From Bacillus tuaregi (lineage in GTDB: Bacteria > Bacillota > Bacilli > Bacillales > Cytobacillaceae): 64,000 nucleotides of DNA. Where the stretch lies: NCBI RefSeq assembly GCF_900104575.1, contig NZ_LT629730.1, positions 124,001-188,000 on the forward strand, in the 5' to 3' direction. This document shows, piece after piece, positions 25,359 to 35,109 of the stretch (position 1 is its first letter; each line of letters starts with the position of its first letter). The notes under the pieces are model-generated. The model saw only the letters and a list, made by a program, of their open reading frames with translations. It was not told the origin of the DNA and did no database searches. A program made the position numbers and the translations under genes.

Positions 25359-27140
25359 ATTGACCTTTGGCTGGTATTCCAGATACATTTCGTTATTCAT
25401 CAAGGCTTTTCGCAAATCCTTTTCTAATTGAAACTTTTTAAACGATTCAATGTTCATTAAGGATGAATAGACTTGCCAATGACTTTGTCCGATTTCCTTT
25501 ATATTGTGTAAGGCAATTGCGGCTTTTTTTAAAAGAGTATGAGAATCCTCGCCATCAAAAGGGTAATAACAAATCCCAACGCTTGTGGTTGAATAGATTT
25601 CCTCCTCCTCGAGGTAAAAAGGCTTCTCAAATTCCTGAATAATCTTTTTTGCCACTTGGATGGCATCCTCTGCTTCGATAATATTTCTGACATAGATGGC
25701 AAATTCATCTCCTGCAATACGGGCAAGAAACGTATCCTCGCCCACGAGGACACGATTTAACCTTTCAGCAATACTAATAAGCAGCTCATCGCCTAATTGA
25801 TATGAAAAGGTATCGTTAATCGATTTTAAGCGGTCAATGCCTAGATATAAAACAGCAAATTTCTCTGCATGGCTTTGCGACTGAATATGCTCGGTTAAGA
25901 CCCTTTTAAAGTAACGACGATTCGGAAGTCTAGTTAAAGAATCGTGGTCTGCGAGAAACGAAAGAGCATCAATATACACTTTTTCCTCGGTAAAATCCTC
26001 GACAAATCCATCTATTTGCATCACTTTTCCGGTGTGCTCAAAATAGGGAATCATTTGGACGCGAAGGCATTTTTCAATTCCTTTTACATTTCGAATCCGA
26101 TACTTATGGGTCACTTCTTTTCCATTGATTGCCTTGTCTATGTTTTCAATAACAGAGGGTAAATCATCTTCGTGAATGCTGTCGGTCCATAATAAAGGCT
26201 TCATCATTAGTTCAGCTTGATTTAACCCATATATGTCCTCTAAGCCCTTGGAGCAGAATATATGTCGATTTTCGTTTAAACTATAGGACCAAATCCCAAC
26301 CTGTAAACGATCGGTAATCGATTGTAGCATCTGTTCATTTTTGTTTAACTGATTTTCAATTTCCCTTTGTGAAGTGACATCCTGAACGGTCCCTATTATC
26401 CGAATCGCCTTTCCTGTCTCATCAAGCATGATTTCAGCGCGTTGATAAAGGGTCCTTTGTTCCCCGCTATTTTTAAGAATTCTCGTTTCAAGCTCATAGC
26501 CTTCGCCGAAATGCTTGGCTCTACCTAGTGTTTTTTCAACCTTCTCTAAATCATCCGGATGGATTAATTTTGCTATCGATTCATTAGCAGGGATAAAGTC
26601 TGGATCCTCGATTCCGAAAATTTGATAGGTTTGCTGTGACCAAAAGGCTTCATTTTCGATTAAATCATAATCAAAGCTGCCGATGTTTGTTCTTTTTTGG
26701 GATTGCTGTAGATGATCGGTTAGGATTAGAATCCCTTTTTCGTATAATTGGGTGGTTCGCAAATCCTTACAGACACAATAGGTGAGTATACTTTTATCCT
26801 TCTGCACGCTTGGAATGACTGATATCTCCACAGGGATTCTATACCCTTTTTTATGGATTAACTGACAGTCAAAAGAAGAAGGGAGGTTATGAAAGGCTTT
26901 GTGGATATGGTATTGAAATTTCTCAAAGTCATGTGGGGATATCCATTTATCTATATCTTCCAAGACATCCTTAAGCGAATGTCCTAATAGATGGGTGAAA
27001 GCCTTATTGATTGATAGTATTTGTTCATTTACATTCATCGTAAAAATGGCGTCAGGGTAGTCTAAAAATAAGGATGTGTTTTCCAAAAAATTACCAGCTG
27101 TAGATGTTTTGCTATTTGTCCATTTGTCCCAAAAAAACAT
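25359..27140 (-). pseudogene. N-terminal half (PAS-PAS-PAS-GGDEF) of the IS-split c-di-GMP enzyme
   Basis: The preferred start is ATG 27140 (MFFWDKWTNSK) behind AGTAGGTGG; the frame is open to 27263. Three PAS/PAC units precede a GGDEF domain with RIAGDEFAIYV (AGDEF variant, usually active) and LGIDRLKSINDTFSYQLGDE. It then enters the EAL domain (MYLEYQPKVN) and is cut by the IS; the frame continues 28 codons into IS sequence before a stop at 25272. The product would be a c-di-GMP synthase without its EAL and PilZ parts, so the insertion may change the enzyme from bifunctional to synthase-only. Confidence 0.85.
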
Positions 27141-27428
27141 TAAAGTCCACCTACTCTTCATTTCCGCATATTTGTTCTCCATCTTGAAAAAAAGAAAACT
27201 CACATTCATACCGAAAGTGAGCCAAAAAGCATTTATTTTCGGTAACCTGGCTGGCATATCCATACAGACGTAGCCCCTCTAGTTTTGCGTCCCATCATTT
27301 CCAATGGTTTGCCATTTCGTATAAAACATATGTAATTTTCTCGTGATATTGATTATCATCTAATATATTATATAAAAATACTAAATTCTGTCAATTGATG
27401 GTATAAAATTCATACAATTACAATTAGA

Positions 27429-27473
27429 GTGACAGGCACCACCCGAAAAATCTTGTTTCACAAAATGTTCCAC
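27429..27473 (+). repeat. Interspersed repeat, type A, in an inverted pair
   Basis: Head CACCCGAA variant; tail with TGTTTCAC and TGTTCCAC. It is followed 14 bp later by an inverted head at 27487. It is not adjacent to a gene end. Confidence 0.9.
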
Positions 27474-27486
27474 GCTGAGTAATGGA

Positions 27487-27500
27487 TGGTGCCTGTCACC
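27487..27500 (-). repeat. Inverted bare head of the repeat family
   Basis: TGGTGCCTGTCACC, the reverse complement of the head's first 13 bases. With 27429 it forms a 72-bp inverted pair. Confidence 0.7.
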
Positions 27501-27977
27501 CCATTCGATTAACCTGAATTATTAGAAATGCGCGAATTATATTATTTGAGCGTTTAAATATACAAATCAGATTGAGTATATGGTACTATGTTATCTGGAT
27601 TTGGTTACTACTGTAGTGATAGTAGAAAAAGGACTTAGATTACTTTTTGTGAATTTCTTCAGCCACTTATGACTATTCACATAAAAATGGACTCAACCCG
27701 AAGCCTCTGTAGGATAACTCCTAAACACTCTTCGAAAGAGAAATATCTATAGAAACGTACTTCCTTCGTTTTTCAAGGTTCAATAATGGACTTTATGACT
27801 TATGTTTTTACATACATCATGTGAATAAAACAACTAATTTTTACGAGCTTATTCTAATTAATATTATTTTTTGAATGAGATTTTTGTTCTGAACTGACCA
27901 AAGCTTTTTACTTTTTAGATGGACTTGATACGGGTTCATAGCATGGTAACTATATTTTTTTACAGGAGGGTATAATC

Positions 27978-28787
27978 ATGAACTTATTATTAAAAACAAG
28001 AAAAATTAATGCTCTATTACAAAAAGCTGCAGGTAAATCTGTGAATTTTAATGAAATGTCAGAAACACTAAGTGGAATTATTGACGCCAATATCTTTATC
28101 GTAAGCCGGACGGGCAAGCTGCTTGGTTTTGCTGTATGCCAACAAATTGAAAATGAGCGGATGAATAAATTGATTGAGGCGCGTCAATTTCCTGAGGAAT
28201 ATACGAAGCATTTATTTACGATCGAGGAGACGTCTTCCAATCTGGATGTGAACAGTGAATATACAGCCTTTCCAGTGGAAAATAGAGATTTGTTTAAAAC
28301 AGGTCTAACCACGATTGTTCCCATTATTGGGGCGGGTGAACGCTTAGGAACGTTAATTCTGGCAAGATTAGATAAGCCATTTCATGATGATGACCTCATT
28401 CTAGCAGAATATAGCTCAACAGTGGTTGGCATGGAAATCCTTCATGCAAAAACGGAGGAAAGGAATGAGGAGGTACGTAAAAAAGCCGTTGTACAAATGG
28501 CTATTCATTCATTATCGTACAGTGAGATGGAGGCTATCGTTCATATATTCGATGAGCTTAACGAAGAGGAAGGGTTAGTGGTCGCTTCAAAAATTGCCGA
28601 TCGTGCCGGAATTACTCGTTCAGTGATTGTAAATGGTCTTCGTAAACTTGAGAGTGCCGGGGTTCTCGAATCGCGTTCATTAGGAATGAAAGGAACCTAT
28701 ATAAAAGTACTAAATGATAAATTTTATCATGAAATTGAACAGGTAAGGTCAACCAGTAGGATAAGTAACCTAAAAATGAGGGCCTAA
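27978..28787 (+). CDS. codY: GTP-sensing pleiotropic repressor CodY (stand-alone, probable paralogue)
   Basis: The 269-residue protein starts at ATG behind GGAGGGTATAATC. The N-terminal GAF domain ([47 protein letters not shown]) binds branched-chain amino acids and the C-terminal winged helix ([20 protein letters not shown]) binds DNA; overall length and motifs match CodY. In most Bacilli codY follows xerC/clpQ/clpY; here it is alone with a long leader and its own terminator, and the N-terminal helices differ from the usual sequence. It may be a second CodY copy. Its targets cannot be inferred from the window. Confidence 0.88.
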   Translation: MNLLLKTRKINALLQKAAGKSVNFNEMSETLSGIIDANIFIVSRTGKLLGFAVCQQIENERMNKLIEARQFPEEYTKHLFTIEETSSNLDVNSEYTAFPVENRDLFKTGLTTIVPIIGAGERLGTLILARLDKPFHDDDLILAEYSSTVVGMEILHAKTEERNEEVRKKAVVQMAIHSLSYSEMEAIVHIFDELNEEEGLVVASKIADRAGITRSVIVNGLRKLESAGVLESRSLGMKGTYIKVLNDKFYHEIEQVRSTSRISNLKMRA

Positions 28788-28843
28788 TCTGGGGCAGGAT
28801 ATGTATCTAGTTGAACCTAAATGTTAGTCATTTTTTTCAGCAA

Positions 28844-28887
28844 AAAAGGATTGTTCTCTGGTTTATACAGGGGCCAATCCTTTTCAT
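28844..28887 (+). terminator. Rho-independent terminator of codY
   Basis: AAAAGGATTG (28844-28853) pairs with CAATCCTTTT (28875-28884), then T-rich sequence. Confidence 0.8.
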
Positions 28888-28986
28888 TTTCCTCAGATTT
28901 TTCATAACAGTGTAGTCTTTATATGTTTAGTTTATAGACCAAGGGTCATTACTACAGTTTTCCCAAGAAATGGAGAGTTATTGTTA

Positions 28987-29808
28987 ATGTTTAACAAAGT
29001 AGATTCTTTAGAGCACGTTGTTGCTATGATTCCTATATTAAAAGCGGCCGTACCAGCTGATTTATCAATCGCTTTATGTGATTTAGAAAAATTTATTGCT
29101 TATTTTCCCGGAGAGACTATTGATTTAAAGATTCATGTGGGACAGCCATTACATTCCGAAGAGCCACTCGCACTGGCACTTAAGCAAAATAGACGTCTGC
29201 AGGCTGAAGTGCCGGCTGAATTCTATGGCTTTGAATTTACGGGAACCGCACTTCCTCTTCATAACCAAAAGGGTCAAGTCATTGGTGGAATGGCGATTCA
29301 GATACGTAGGCAAAGCGAATTAAGAGCCATTTCCAATCAGATTGTCGAATCCTTATCATTAGCAAATGAACAACTTAGCTATGTGGCCAATGGCTCCAAT
29401 TCACTTGCCGATTTTTCTCAAGAGCTTCTAGTACAATCTCATCAAGCAGGGGAGGATGTAAAAAATACAGATGAAGTATTAACGGTAATCAAAAGAATGG
29501 CGGATCAGACGAATTTGCTAGGACTCAATGCAGCGATTGAGGCAGCCCGGGCAGGTGAAAAAGGGAGAGGCTTTGAAGTGGTTGCAAAAGAAATTCGCAG
29601 GTTTTCAAAGGAAACCGCTACTTCAACACAGGATATACGTGATAAAATGTCGCAAATCCAATCTGTTACGAAAGAAATGGGAGCTTCCATTGAACAAATC
29701 ACTTCTGTAGGTCAAGAACAAGCTGCCTCCATTCAACAAATATTAACTGTTATTGTAGAGATTGGAGAATTATCTAAAAAACTAAACGAGTTTGCTAATA
29801 AATTATAG
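28987..29808 (+). CDS. Soluble chemoreceptor (YfmS-like)
   Basis: The 273-residue protein starts at the ATG at 28987, 7-9 nt after GGAGAG; an in-frame TTG at 28981 is too close to it. It has no transmembrane segment. Residues 1-100 form a PAS/Cache-like sensory region ([19 protein letters not shown] at its end). The C-terminal half is a short MCP signalling helical hairpin with the conserved tip [39 protein letters not shown], thus able to bind CheA/CheW. B. subtilis YfmS has the same length and architecture. Ligand unknown. A type B repeat starts 4 bp after the stop. Confidence 0.85.
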   Translation: MFNKVDSLEHVVAMIPILKAAVPADLSIALCDLEKFIAYFPGETIDLKIHVGQPLHSEEPLALALKQNRRLQAEVPAEFYGFEFTGTALPLHNQKGQVIGGMAIQIRRQSELRAISNQIVESLSLANEQLSYVANGSNSLADFSQELLVQSHQAGEDVKNTDEVLTVIKRMADQTNLLGLNAAIEAARAGEKGRGFEVVAKEIRRFSKETATSTQDIRDKMSQIQSVTKEMGASIEQITSVGQEQAASIQQILTVIVEIGELSKKLNEFANKL

Positions 29809-29812
29809 GGGA

Positions 29813-29850
29813 GTGACAGGCACGCCCCGAAGTTTATCGGATTTTGTCGA
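29813..29850 (+). repeat. Interspersed repeat, type B
   Basis: GTGACAGGCAC, GCCCCGAA, then GTTTATCGGATTTTGTCGA. It is 4 bp after the soluble chemoreceptor stop, in the same orientation. Confidence 0.9.
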
Positions 29851-29994
29851 TTTGATGATAGGCACGGTACCACCTGTAGTAGGTTAGTACATATTCGTTA
29901 GTGGTCTCGTGCGTGTTCAAACGGGAGTGCTGACTATCGGCAGTAACTGTATGCTTGAAAAATAAATGGAAAAATGGACTTCCTACCTCTCCAT

Positions 29995-31023
29995 CTAACT
30001 CAAATGATAATAATTCCTAATCTTTGGAAAGTGAATTGCTACTTTTGTATAGCTGTTTTCTTCTGATTCGATAGTGATGTCATGACCAAGTTTGTTGGCA
30101 AGCTGCTTGGCAAGATAGAGCCCGATGCCTGTCGATTTAGCGTGGCTTCTGCCGATGGTGCCGGTAAATCCCTTTTCAAAGACTCGGTGGATGTCTTCCG
30201 CTTTAATTCCAATTCCATTATCAAGAATATAGACTCTTTTTTCCAGAGAATCTTCCTCAAGCTGGATAGTAATCTTCCCACCTTCGTTTGTATATTTGAG
30301 GGAATTGGCTAGAATTTGGTCAATCACAAAGCCAAGCCATTTGCTATCACTTTGAACATATTGATCCGCAAGGTCCATTTCAAACTGGATTCCTTTATTA
30401 ATAAACAGCTTAGCGTATTTCTTCACGCTGCTATTCACAATCTGATTCAGATGCACCTCGGTAATGAAATAGTCCTTTGAGAAGGAGTCGACCCTTGAAT
30501 AGTAAAGGGCCTGCTCCACATATTGGTCAATTTTGTTCAGTTCATCCTCCAATTTATCGGCAAGCCATTCTGCGGAGCGGCCTTCACTGTTTTCTATCAG
30601 GAGCCGGCCCGCGGCAATCGGCAGCTTCACTTCATGTATCCAGGAGAGGATGAATTCCTGATGATCAAGCTTTTCATCATATAGCTGCTGCAGCTTGTGA
30701 AAATGGTCCTTTTGCCTTTTTTCTAAAAAACGTAGAAACAGTCTTTGCTCCTGGCTGGAGGGCTGCAGTATACTCACAAGCACTCCGTCCTGTTCACTTT
30801 CAGTCCACTCCATTAATTCGCGATAAAATGTACGATGATAAAAATAACCGATGGTGATATAGAGAAGCACCAGCAAAAAGCCGCTCAAATTGATATATAA
30901 AACATTGGCAAACGCATACGGCTCTTCCACACTGACCACTGTCATTATGGAAATAAAGGCCATCAAAACCAAATAGAAGAGGAAGAAGAATCTTTTATCC
31001 TTTAAGTAATGATGAAAGCTCAT
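29995..31023 (-). CDS. BceS-type intramembrane-sensing histidine kinase
   Basis: The 342-residue protein has two closely spaced membrane helices (FFFLFYLVLMAFISIMTVV and INLSGFLLVLLYITIGYFY) with almost no extracellular domain, typical of kinases that get their signal from a partner ABC transporter. The phosphoacceptor histidine is in ILSWIHEVKLPIAA; N, G1 and G2 boxes follow (ILANSLKYTNEGG, ILDNGIGI, STGIGLYLAKQLA). It overlaps the upstream regulator gene by 4 bp. With the divergent BceAB-type transporter it forms a peptide-antibiotic sensing and detoxification module. Confidence 0.9.
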   Translation of the reverse strand: MSFHHYLKDKRFFFLFYLVLMAFISIMTVVSVEEPYAFANVLYINLSGFLLVLLYITIGYFYHRTFYRELMEWTESEQDGVLVSILQPSSQEQRLFLRFLEKRQKDHFHKLQQLYDEKLDHQEFILSWIHEVKLPIAAGRLLIENSEGRSAEWLADKLEDELNKIDQYVEQALYYSRVDSFSKDYFITEVHLNQIVNSSVKKYAKLFINKGIQFEMDLADQYVQSDSKWLGFVIDQILANSLKYTNEGGKITIQLEEDSLEKRVYILDNGIGIKAEDIHRVFEKGFTGTIGRSHAKSTGIGLYLAKQLANKLGHDITIESEENSYTKVAIHFPKIRNYYHLS

Positions 31024-31691
31024 TGAATCACATACCCCTCGCCTTTCTTCGTTGTAATGAAATGTTCCTTGCCGATTTCAGCGAGTTTTTTGCGCAGACG
31101 ATTAATATTGACTGTTAATGTGTTGTCATCGATAAAGCTTTCGTCCTTCCAAAGCCTTCGCATGATTTTGTTCCGACTAACAATGGTTCCTTTCTGCTGC
31201 ATGAGGAGATGGAGGATGATAAATTCGGTTTTGGATAGATTGATTTTTTCATCTCCATAGTATACCTCCCAGTCATTCTGGTTTAAGATGATTCCATCAT
31301 GCTCCAGCACATTGGATGGAGCTTGGATGTACGAATAGGAGCGACGTAACAGCGCATTGATCTTAGCCATCAGAACATTTGTATCAAACGGCTTTTGAAT
31401 ATAATCGTCGCCGCCCATGTTCATGGCCATGATCATATCCATTGGGGTGGTGCGGGAAGAAATAAAGATAATCGGCACCTTCGAGATTTCTCTAATCTTA
31501 TTGCACCAGTAAAAGCCGTCATAGGCCGGCAGGTTAATATCCAATAGCACCAATTGAGGATTTTCTGTCGTCAATACGTGAAGGATCTGGTTAAAATCCT
31601 CTACCTTCACAATCTCAAACCCCCATTTCGCAATCGATTCCCCTAGCATATCTCGAATCGTAATGTCATCTTCGACAATCATCATTTTCAT
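31020..31691 (-). CDS. BceR-type OmpR-family response regulator
   Basis: The 223-residue protein starts at ATG 31691 behind GGAGGGACTTCT; a longer frame to 31712 reads through the RBS and was rejected. The receiver domain has MIVEDDITIRD, phosphoacceptor Asp in LVLLDINLPAYDG and Lys in DYIQKPFD; the C-terminal winged helix is of the OmpR type (LSKTEFIILHLLMQQKG ... NTLTVNINRLRKKLAEIG). It probably activates the divergent ABC transporter genes by binding the motif at 31780-31793. Confidence 0.92.
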   Translation of the reverse strand: MKMMIVEDDITIRDMLGESIAKWGFEIVKVEDFNQILHVLTTENPQLVLLDINLPAYDGFYWCNKIREISKVPIIFISSRTTPMDMIMAMNMGGDDYIQKPFDTNVLMAKINALLRRSYSYIQAPSNVLEHDGIILNQNDWEVYYGDEKINLSKTEFIILHLLMQQKGTIVSRNKIMRRLWKDESFIDDNTLTVNINRLRKKLAEIGKEHFITTKKGEGYVIQ

Positions 31692-31779
31692 AGAAGTCCC
31701 TCCAGAAACCAAGTGTGCTATATAGTAGATAGATTTCTTGCCTCCATCTTATCTAAAATAGAGAAGAATTGCATCATGG

Positions 31780-31821
31780 TGACAATACTGTAAGGTTGAA
31801 CCCCGGAACTGTAAGTTTGAA
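31780..31821 (+). promoter_or_regulatory. Candidate BceR-type binding site and adjacent direct repeat
   Basis: TGACA-ATAC-TGTAA at 31780-31793 fits the described BceR-like consensus TNACA-N4-TGTAA. ACTGTAAGGTTGAA (31787) is repeated as ACTGTAAGTTTGAA (31808), period 21. A promoter with TTGAAT (31817) and TAGAAT (31838) follows. Confidence 0.65.
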
Positions 31822-31891
31822 TCATGATTCATTCGTTTAGAATAAAAGTATCAGTTATTCAAGATTCATAACAAATGGGGGAAATTATAGA

Positions 31892-32659
31892 ATGAAAGCA
31901 ATTGTAGAAGCAAAGCGATTGAAAAAAATATATGGTTCGAAGGGTCATGTTTTTACCGCACTGGAGGAAATTAACTTAACGGTTGCAGAAGGTGAGTTTG
32001 TCGGGATTATGGGACCGTCCGGTGCAGGGAAATCCACCTTGTTAAATATATTAGCTACCATCGATACACCTAGCTCAGGGGAGGTTAGAATCGATGGGCA
32101 GAGTATCCTGAATATGAACGAAGAGCAGCTATCAAATTTTCGCCGCGAACAATTAGGGTTTATTTTTCAAGATTATAACCTGCTGGATACGTTAACGGTT
32201 AAGGAAAATATTCTGCTTCCGTTAGCCTTGGCGAAAATGAATATAAAGGAGCTGGAGCGGCGCGTAGCTGAGGTGGCAGAAAAGTTTGGGATTCGCTCGA
32301 TTTTGGAAAAGTATCCATATCAAATTTCAGGCGGTCAAAAGCAGCGAACGGCAGCCGCACGGGCGATTGTAGCAGGGCCAAGCCTGATTCTGGCTGACGA
32401 GCCGACAGGGGCGCTTGATTCCAAATCGGCAACTGATTTATTGGAAAGCATGAAGCAGCTGAGTGAGCATGACAAAGCGACTATTCTGATGGTGACGCAT
32501 GATGCCTATGCTGCCAGCTATAGCGAAAGAGTCTTATTTATCAAGGATGGCAAGCTGTTTACAGAGCTTGTCAAAGGGAAGCAGTCTCGAAAGGAATTTT
32601 TCAACAAGATACTGGATGTATTAGCTGCGCTTGGGGGTGGAGTGCATGACGCTATTTAA
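31892..32659 (+). CDS. BceA-type ABC transporter ATP-binding protein
   Basis: The 255-residue protein starts at ATG behind GGGGGAAATTATAG. Walker A is GPSGAGKST (near residue 43), the Q-loop FIFQDYNLLDTL, the signature SGGQKQR, Walker B LILADEPTGALD and the H-loop MVTHD, all intact. It is the ATPase of a BceAB-type (MacB superfamily) exporter/target-protection pump acting on cell-wall-active peptides such as bacitracin or lantibiotics. The real start of the permease gene lies inside its 3' end, so the two are translationally coupled. Confidence 0.93.
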   Translation: MKAIVEAKRLKKIYGSKGHVFTALEEINLTVAEGEFVGIMGPSGAGKSTLLNILATIDTPSSGEVRIDGQSILNMNEEQLSNFRREQLGFIFQDYNLLDTLTVKENILLPLALAKMNIKELERRVAEVAEKFGIRSILEKYPYQISGGQKQRTAAARAIVAGPSLILADEPTGALDSKSATDLLESMKQLSEHDKATILMVTHDAYAASYSERVLFIKDGKLFTELVKGKQSRKEFFNKILDVLAALGGGVHDAI

Positions 32660-34571
32660 CCTAGCCTGGAAAAATATGAAGGGGAATTTTAGTCATTATT
32701 TGGTCTATTTTATTTCATTCGTTTTTAGCATTGTCATTTACTATACCTTTGTTTCCTTACAATATAACGAGAATATTAAAGAAAGCATTTTAGTGTCTGA
32801 TACGATGAATTTTATGTTTATGGCATCGTCTCTTCTCTTAATTTTATTCGTGGGCATATTTATTTTATATTCCAATGCTTTTTTTACAAGAAAAAGAAAA
32901 AAGGAAGTCGGCTTGTATTCGATGCTTGGCCTACGAAAAAAGACGATTGGAAAGATGCTCTTTTATGAAAATCTATGCATGGGTCTCATCTCATTAGTGG
33001 TTGGAATGGTGCTGGGAACCTTTCTTAGCAAGCTGTTTACGATGATTCTGATTCGCCTAATGGGGTCCACGACAGGGGTTGATTTTACTATCTCCATCGA
33101 AGCGGTGCTGCAAACGGTCATCGTATTTCTGATGATTACCTTGTTTACTTCGCTTCAAGGCTACCGGCTAATCTATCGTTTTAAGTTAATTGAATTATTC
33201 CATGCAGAGAAAAAGGGGGAAGAGAAGCCAAAGGTTTCTGTCATCTCCTCGATGCTTGGGGTCGTACTGCTGGCTGTGAGTTATTGGATGATTATGAGGC
33301 CATTTCCCGAGGAGCTAACGACCTCTTATATTTTTACCAATTACGGGATTGCGCTGATTCTTATGATGGCTGGTACGTATTTATTTTTCCGCTCTGTAAC
33401 GGTGTACCTATTAAAGCTGCTACAAAAGAATAAGCCGCGTTATTACAAAGGAACGAATCTGATTGAAATCACGCAGCTTTTTTACCGAATGAAAGGGAAC
33501 ACCAATACATTTACACTGATTGCGTTATTAAGTGCCGCCACGATTAGTTTTTTTGGGGCAACCTATAGCACCTATTATGGAAGTGAGAGACAGACGCTGC
33601 AGGATGTGCCGTTTAGCTACACCCATTTATCAAAGGGCGATGATTTTGATACAAAAATACACTCGATGATTGTCGAGGACCACGAACATCCGATTCGTGA
33701 ACAGGTTGAAATTCCTGTGCTCCATATGACAGGAGAGCTGTCCTTTGAACTGGATTATGTAACAGAGTCCATGAAGCTTGTTCCGGAGAGTGCTTATAAT
33801 CAAGCCGCAACGGCGTTAGATCGAGCGAACCAGCTTACTCTTTCGGAGAATGAGGTGGTTATCATTAAGCCGCGACTGACGGAGTTTACTGATTCTGATT
33901 TTGCGGGGGAGAGCCTGACGCTGCAAATGGCAAATGAACATCAATCCCTTTCGATTGTGGGGATGGTTGAAGGAAGTATTCTGCCGTTTGATTATCCGGA
34001 TTTCTTTGTTGTCGTATCAGATGAACTTTTTTCTATCGTTTCTGAAAAAATGGAGCCGTTCATCTATCAGGCCTATGAAGTGGAGGACGAGAAAACGACT
34101 GAGGCTACGGCGTTAAAGCTTGAGCCCTATATTGGAGAGGACTTCCAGGTTTCTTCCTCCTATTATATTGCCTATAAGAAGGGGAAGGAAGGTAACGCGC
34201 TCAACCTCTTTATTTTCGGATTTTTAGGGTTAGTCTTTTTAGCTGCCACCGGGAGCATTATTTATTTTAAGCAGCTGACAGAGGCCAATGAAATGAAGCC
34301 AAATTATGAAATATTACGGAAAGTCGGTGTCAGTCAAAGGGAGCTACGGAAATCGATCAGGAAACAAACACTCTTTGTGTTCGGTTTACCATTAATTGTC
34401 GGCTTATTGCATGGAGGTACAATTCTCTACTTTATCAGTAACTTTATCTCCAGCTTGATTGGCGCGAATATGTTTATCCCGCTATTCTCCGCGATGCTTG
34501 CGTTTATCATCATTTATGCCATCTATTACATCATGACCGTGAAGACCTATACAAGCATTGTGAATAAATAA
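32646..34571 (+). CDS. BceB-type ABC transporter permease
   Basis: The protein has 641 residues from ATG 32646 behind GGGGGTGGAG; an upstream TTG at 32631 is less likely. Ten predicted helices include the N-terminal pair (SHYLVYFISFVFSIVIYYTF, FMFMASSLLLILFVGIFILY), the FtsX-like segments (KEVGLYSMLGLRKKTIGKML, NYEILRKVGVSQRELRKSI) and a large extracellular domain of about 200 residues (about 310-520) between helices 7 and 8. That domain is the sensing and substrate hallmark of BceB-like permeases, which also signal to BceS. The substrate is not predictable from sequence alone. Confidence 0.92.
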   Translation: MTLFNLAWKNMKGNFSHYLVYFISFVFSIVIYYTFVSLQYNENIKESILVSDTMNFMFMASSLLLILFVGIFILYSNAFFTRKRKKEVGLYSMLGLRKKTIGKMLFYENLCMGLISLVVGMVLGTFLSKLFTMILIRLMGSTTGVDFTISIEAVLQTVIVFLMITLFTSLQGYRLIYRFKLIELFHAEKKGEEKPKVSVISSMLGVVLLAVSYWMIMRPFPEELTTSYIFTNYGIALILMMAGTYLFFRSVTVYLLKLLQKNKPRYYKGTNLIEITQLFYRMKGNTNTFTLIALLSAATISFFGATYSTYYGSERQTLQDVPFSYTHLSKGDDFDTKIHSMIVEDHEHPIREQVEIPVLHMTGELSFELDYVTESMKLVPESAYNQAATALDRANQLTLSENEVVIIKPRLTEFTDSDFAGESLTLQMANEHQSLSIVGMVEGSILPFDYPDFFVVVSDELFSIVSEKMEPFIYQAYEVEDEKTTEATALKLEPYIGEDFQVSSSYYIAYKKGKEGNALNLFIFGFLGLVFLAATGSIIYFKQLTEANEMKPNYEILRKVGVSQRELRKSIRKQTLFVFGLPLIVGLLHGGTILYFISNFISSLIGANMFIPLFSAMLAFIIIYAIYYIMTVKTYTSIVNK

Positions 34572-34726
34572 GGGGAAGGTAGCTGTTGTCTAGTATTTTG
34601 GTGAAATACTCGGATTCGGCTACACCTCGCTTTTAGTGAACATGGTGAATGCTTCCATGCGCCGTTCATCCAGTATGAAATGACCCTCTTTTGAGAATAT
34701 TAGCTCATAAGGGAGGTGTGTTTAAA

Positions 34727-34882
34727 GTGGCAAAGGATGTAAAATGTGAAGTGAATAGCTGTAATTACTGGGGAGCAGGAAACCAATGTCATGCCTCTTC
34801 GATTTATGTGGTGAATCGTACATCAGAACATGCATCTACTTCTGAAGAAACCGACTGTAAAACATTTGAACCTAAAGTGTAA
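34727..34882 (+). CDS. DUF1540 small Cys-rich protein
   Basis: The 51-residue protein starts at GTG 34727 behind GGGAGGTG; a longer frame starting at 34691 reads through this RBS. It has VKCEVNSCNYWGAGNQCHAS and TDCKTFEP, the four-cysteine pattern of DUF1540 proteins that are common in sporulating Firmicutes and probably bind metal or form a compact redox fold. Monocistronic with its own terminator. Sporulation-stage expression is likely from family knowledge, not from a visible promoter. Confidence 0.88.
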   Translation: MAKDVKCEVNSCNYWGAGNQCHASSIYVVNRTSEHASTSEETDCKTFEPKV

Positions 34883-34890
34883 TACCTCGA

Positions 34891-34925
34891 AAGGCAACTA
34901 TTTAAGTTGCCTTCTCTTTTTATAG
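34891..34925 (+). terminator. Rho-independent terminator
   Basis: AAGGCAAC (34891-34898) pairs with GTTGCCTT (34906-34913), followed by a T-rich tract. Confidence 0.85.
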
Positions 34926-34958
34926 TATAACCGAGAATGAGAATTATTATCACGAAAA

Positions 34959-35004
34959 GTGACAGGCACCACCCGAAAAATCTTGTTTCACAAAAATGTT
35001 TCAC
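34959..35004 (+). repeat. Interspersed repeat, type A
   Basis: Head with CACCCGAA; tail with two TGTTTCAC-like words and one extra A between them. It lies 76 bp after the DUF1540 gene, past its terminator. Confidence 0.9.
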
Positions 35005-35109
35005 AGCCCATAGGGTAAGAAATACCAAATGGATTATGAAACATTGTGATGATACAGAACGATATTAAGGTGAAGCCGGTGACTTGTCCATATGAAATAA
35101 GAACGTCAC

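Larger units (their letters stand above)
27141..27977. other. Long intergenic region upstream of codY
   Basis: More than 800 bp without a supported gene. It contains a type A repeat (27429) facing a bare head (27487). The remainder is AT-rich and could include the codY promoter. I see no riboswitch or clear CodY box. Confidence 0.5.
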
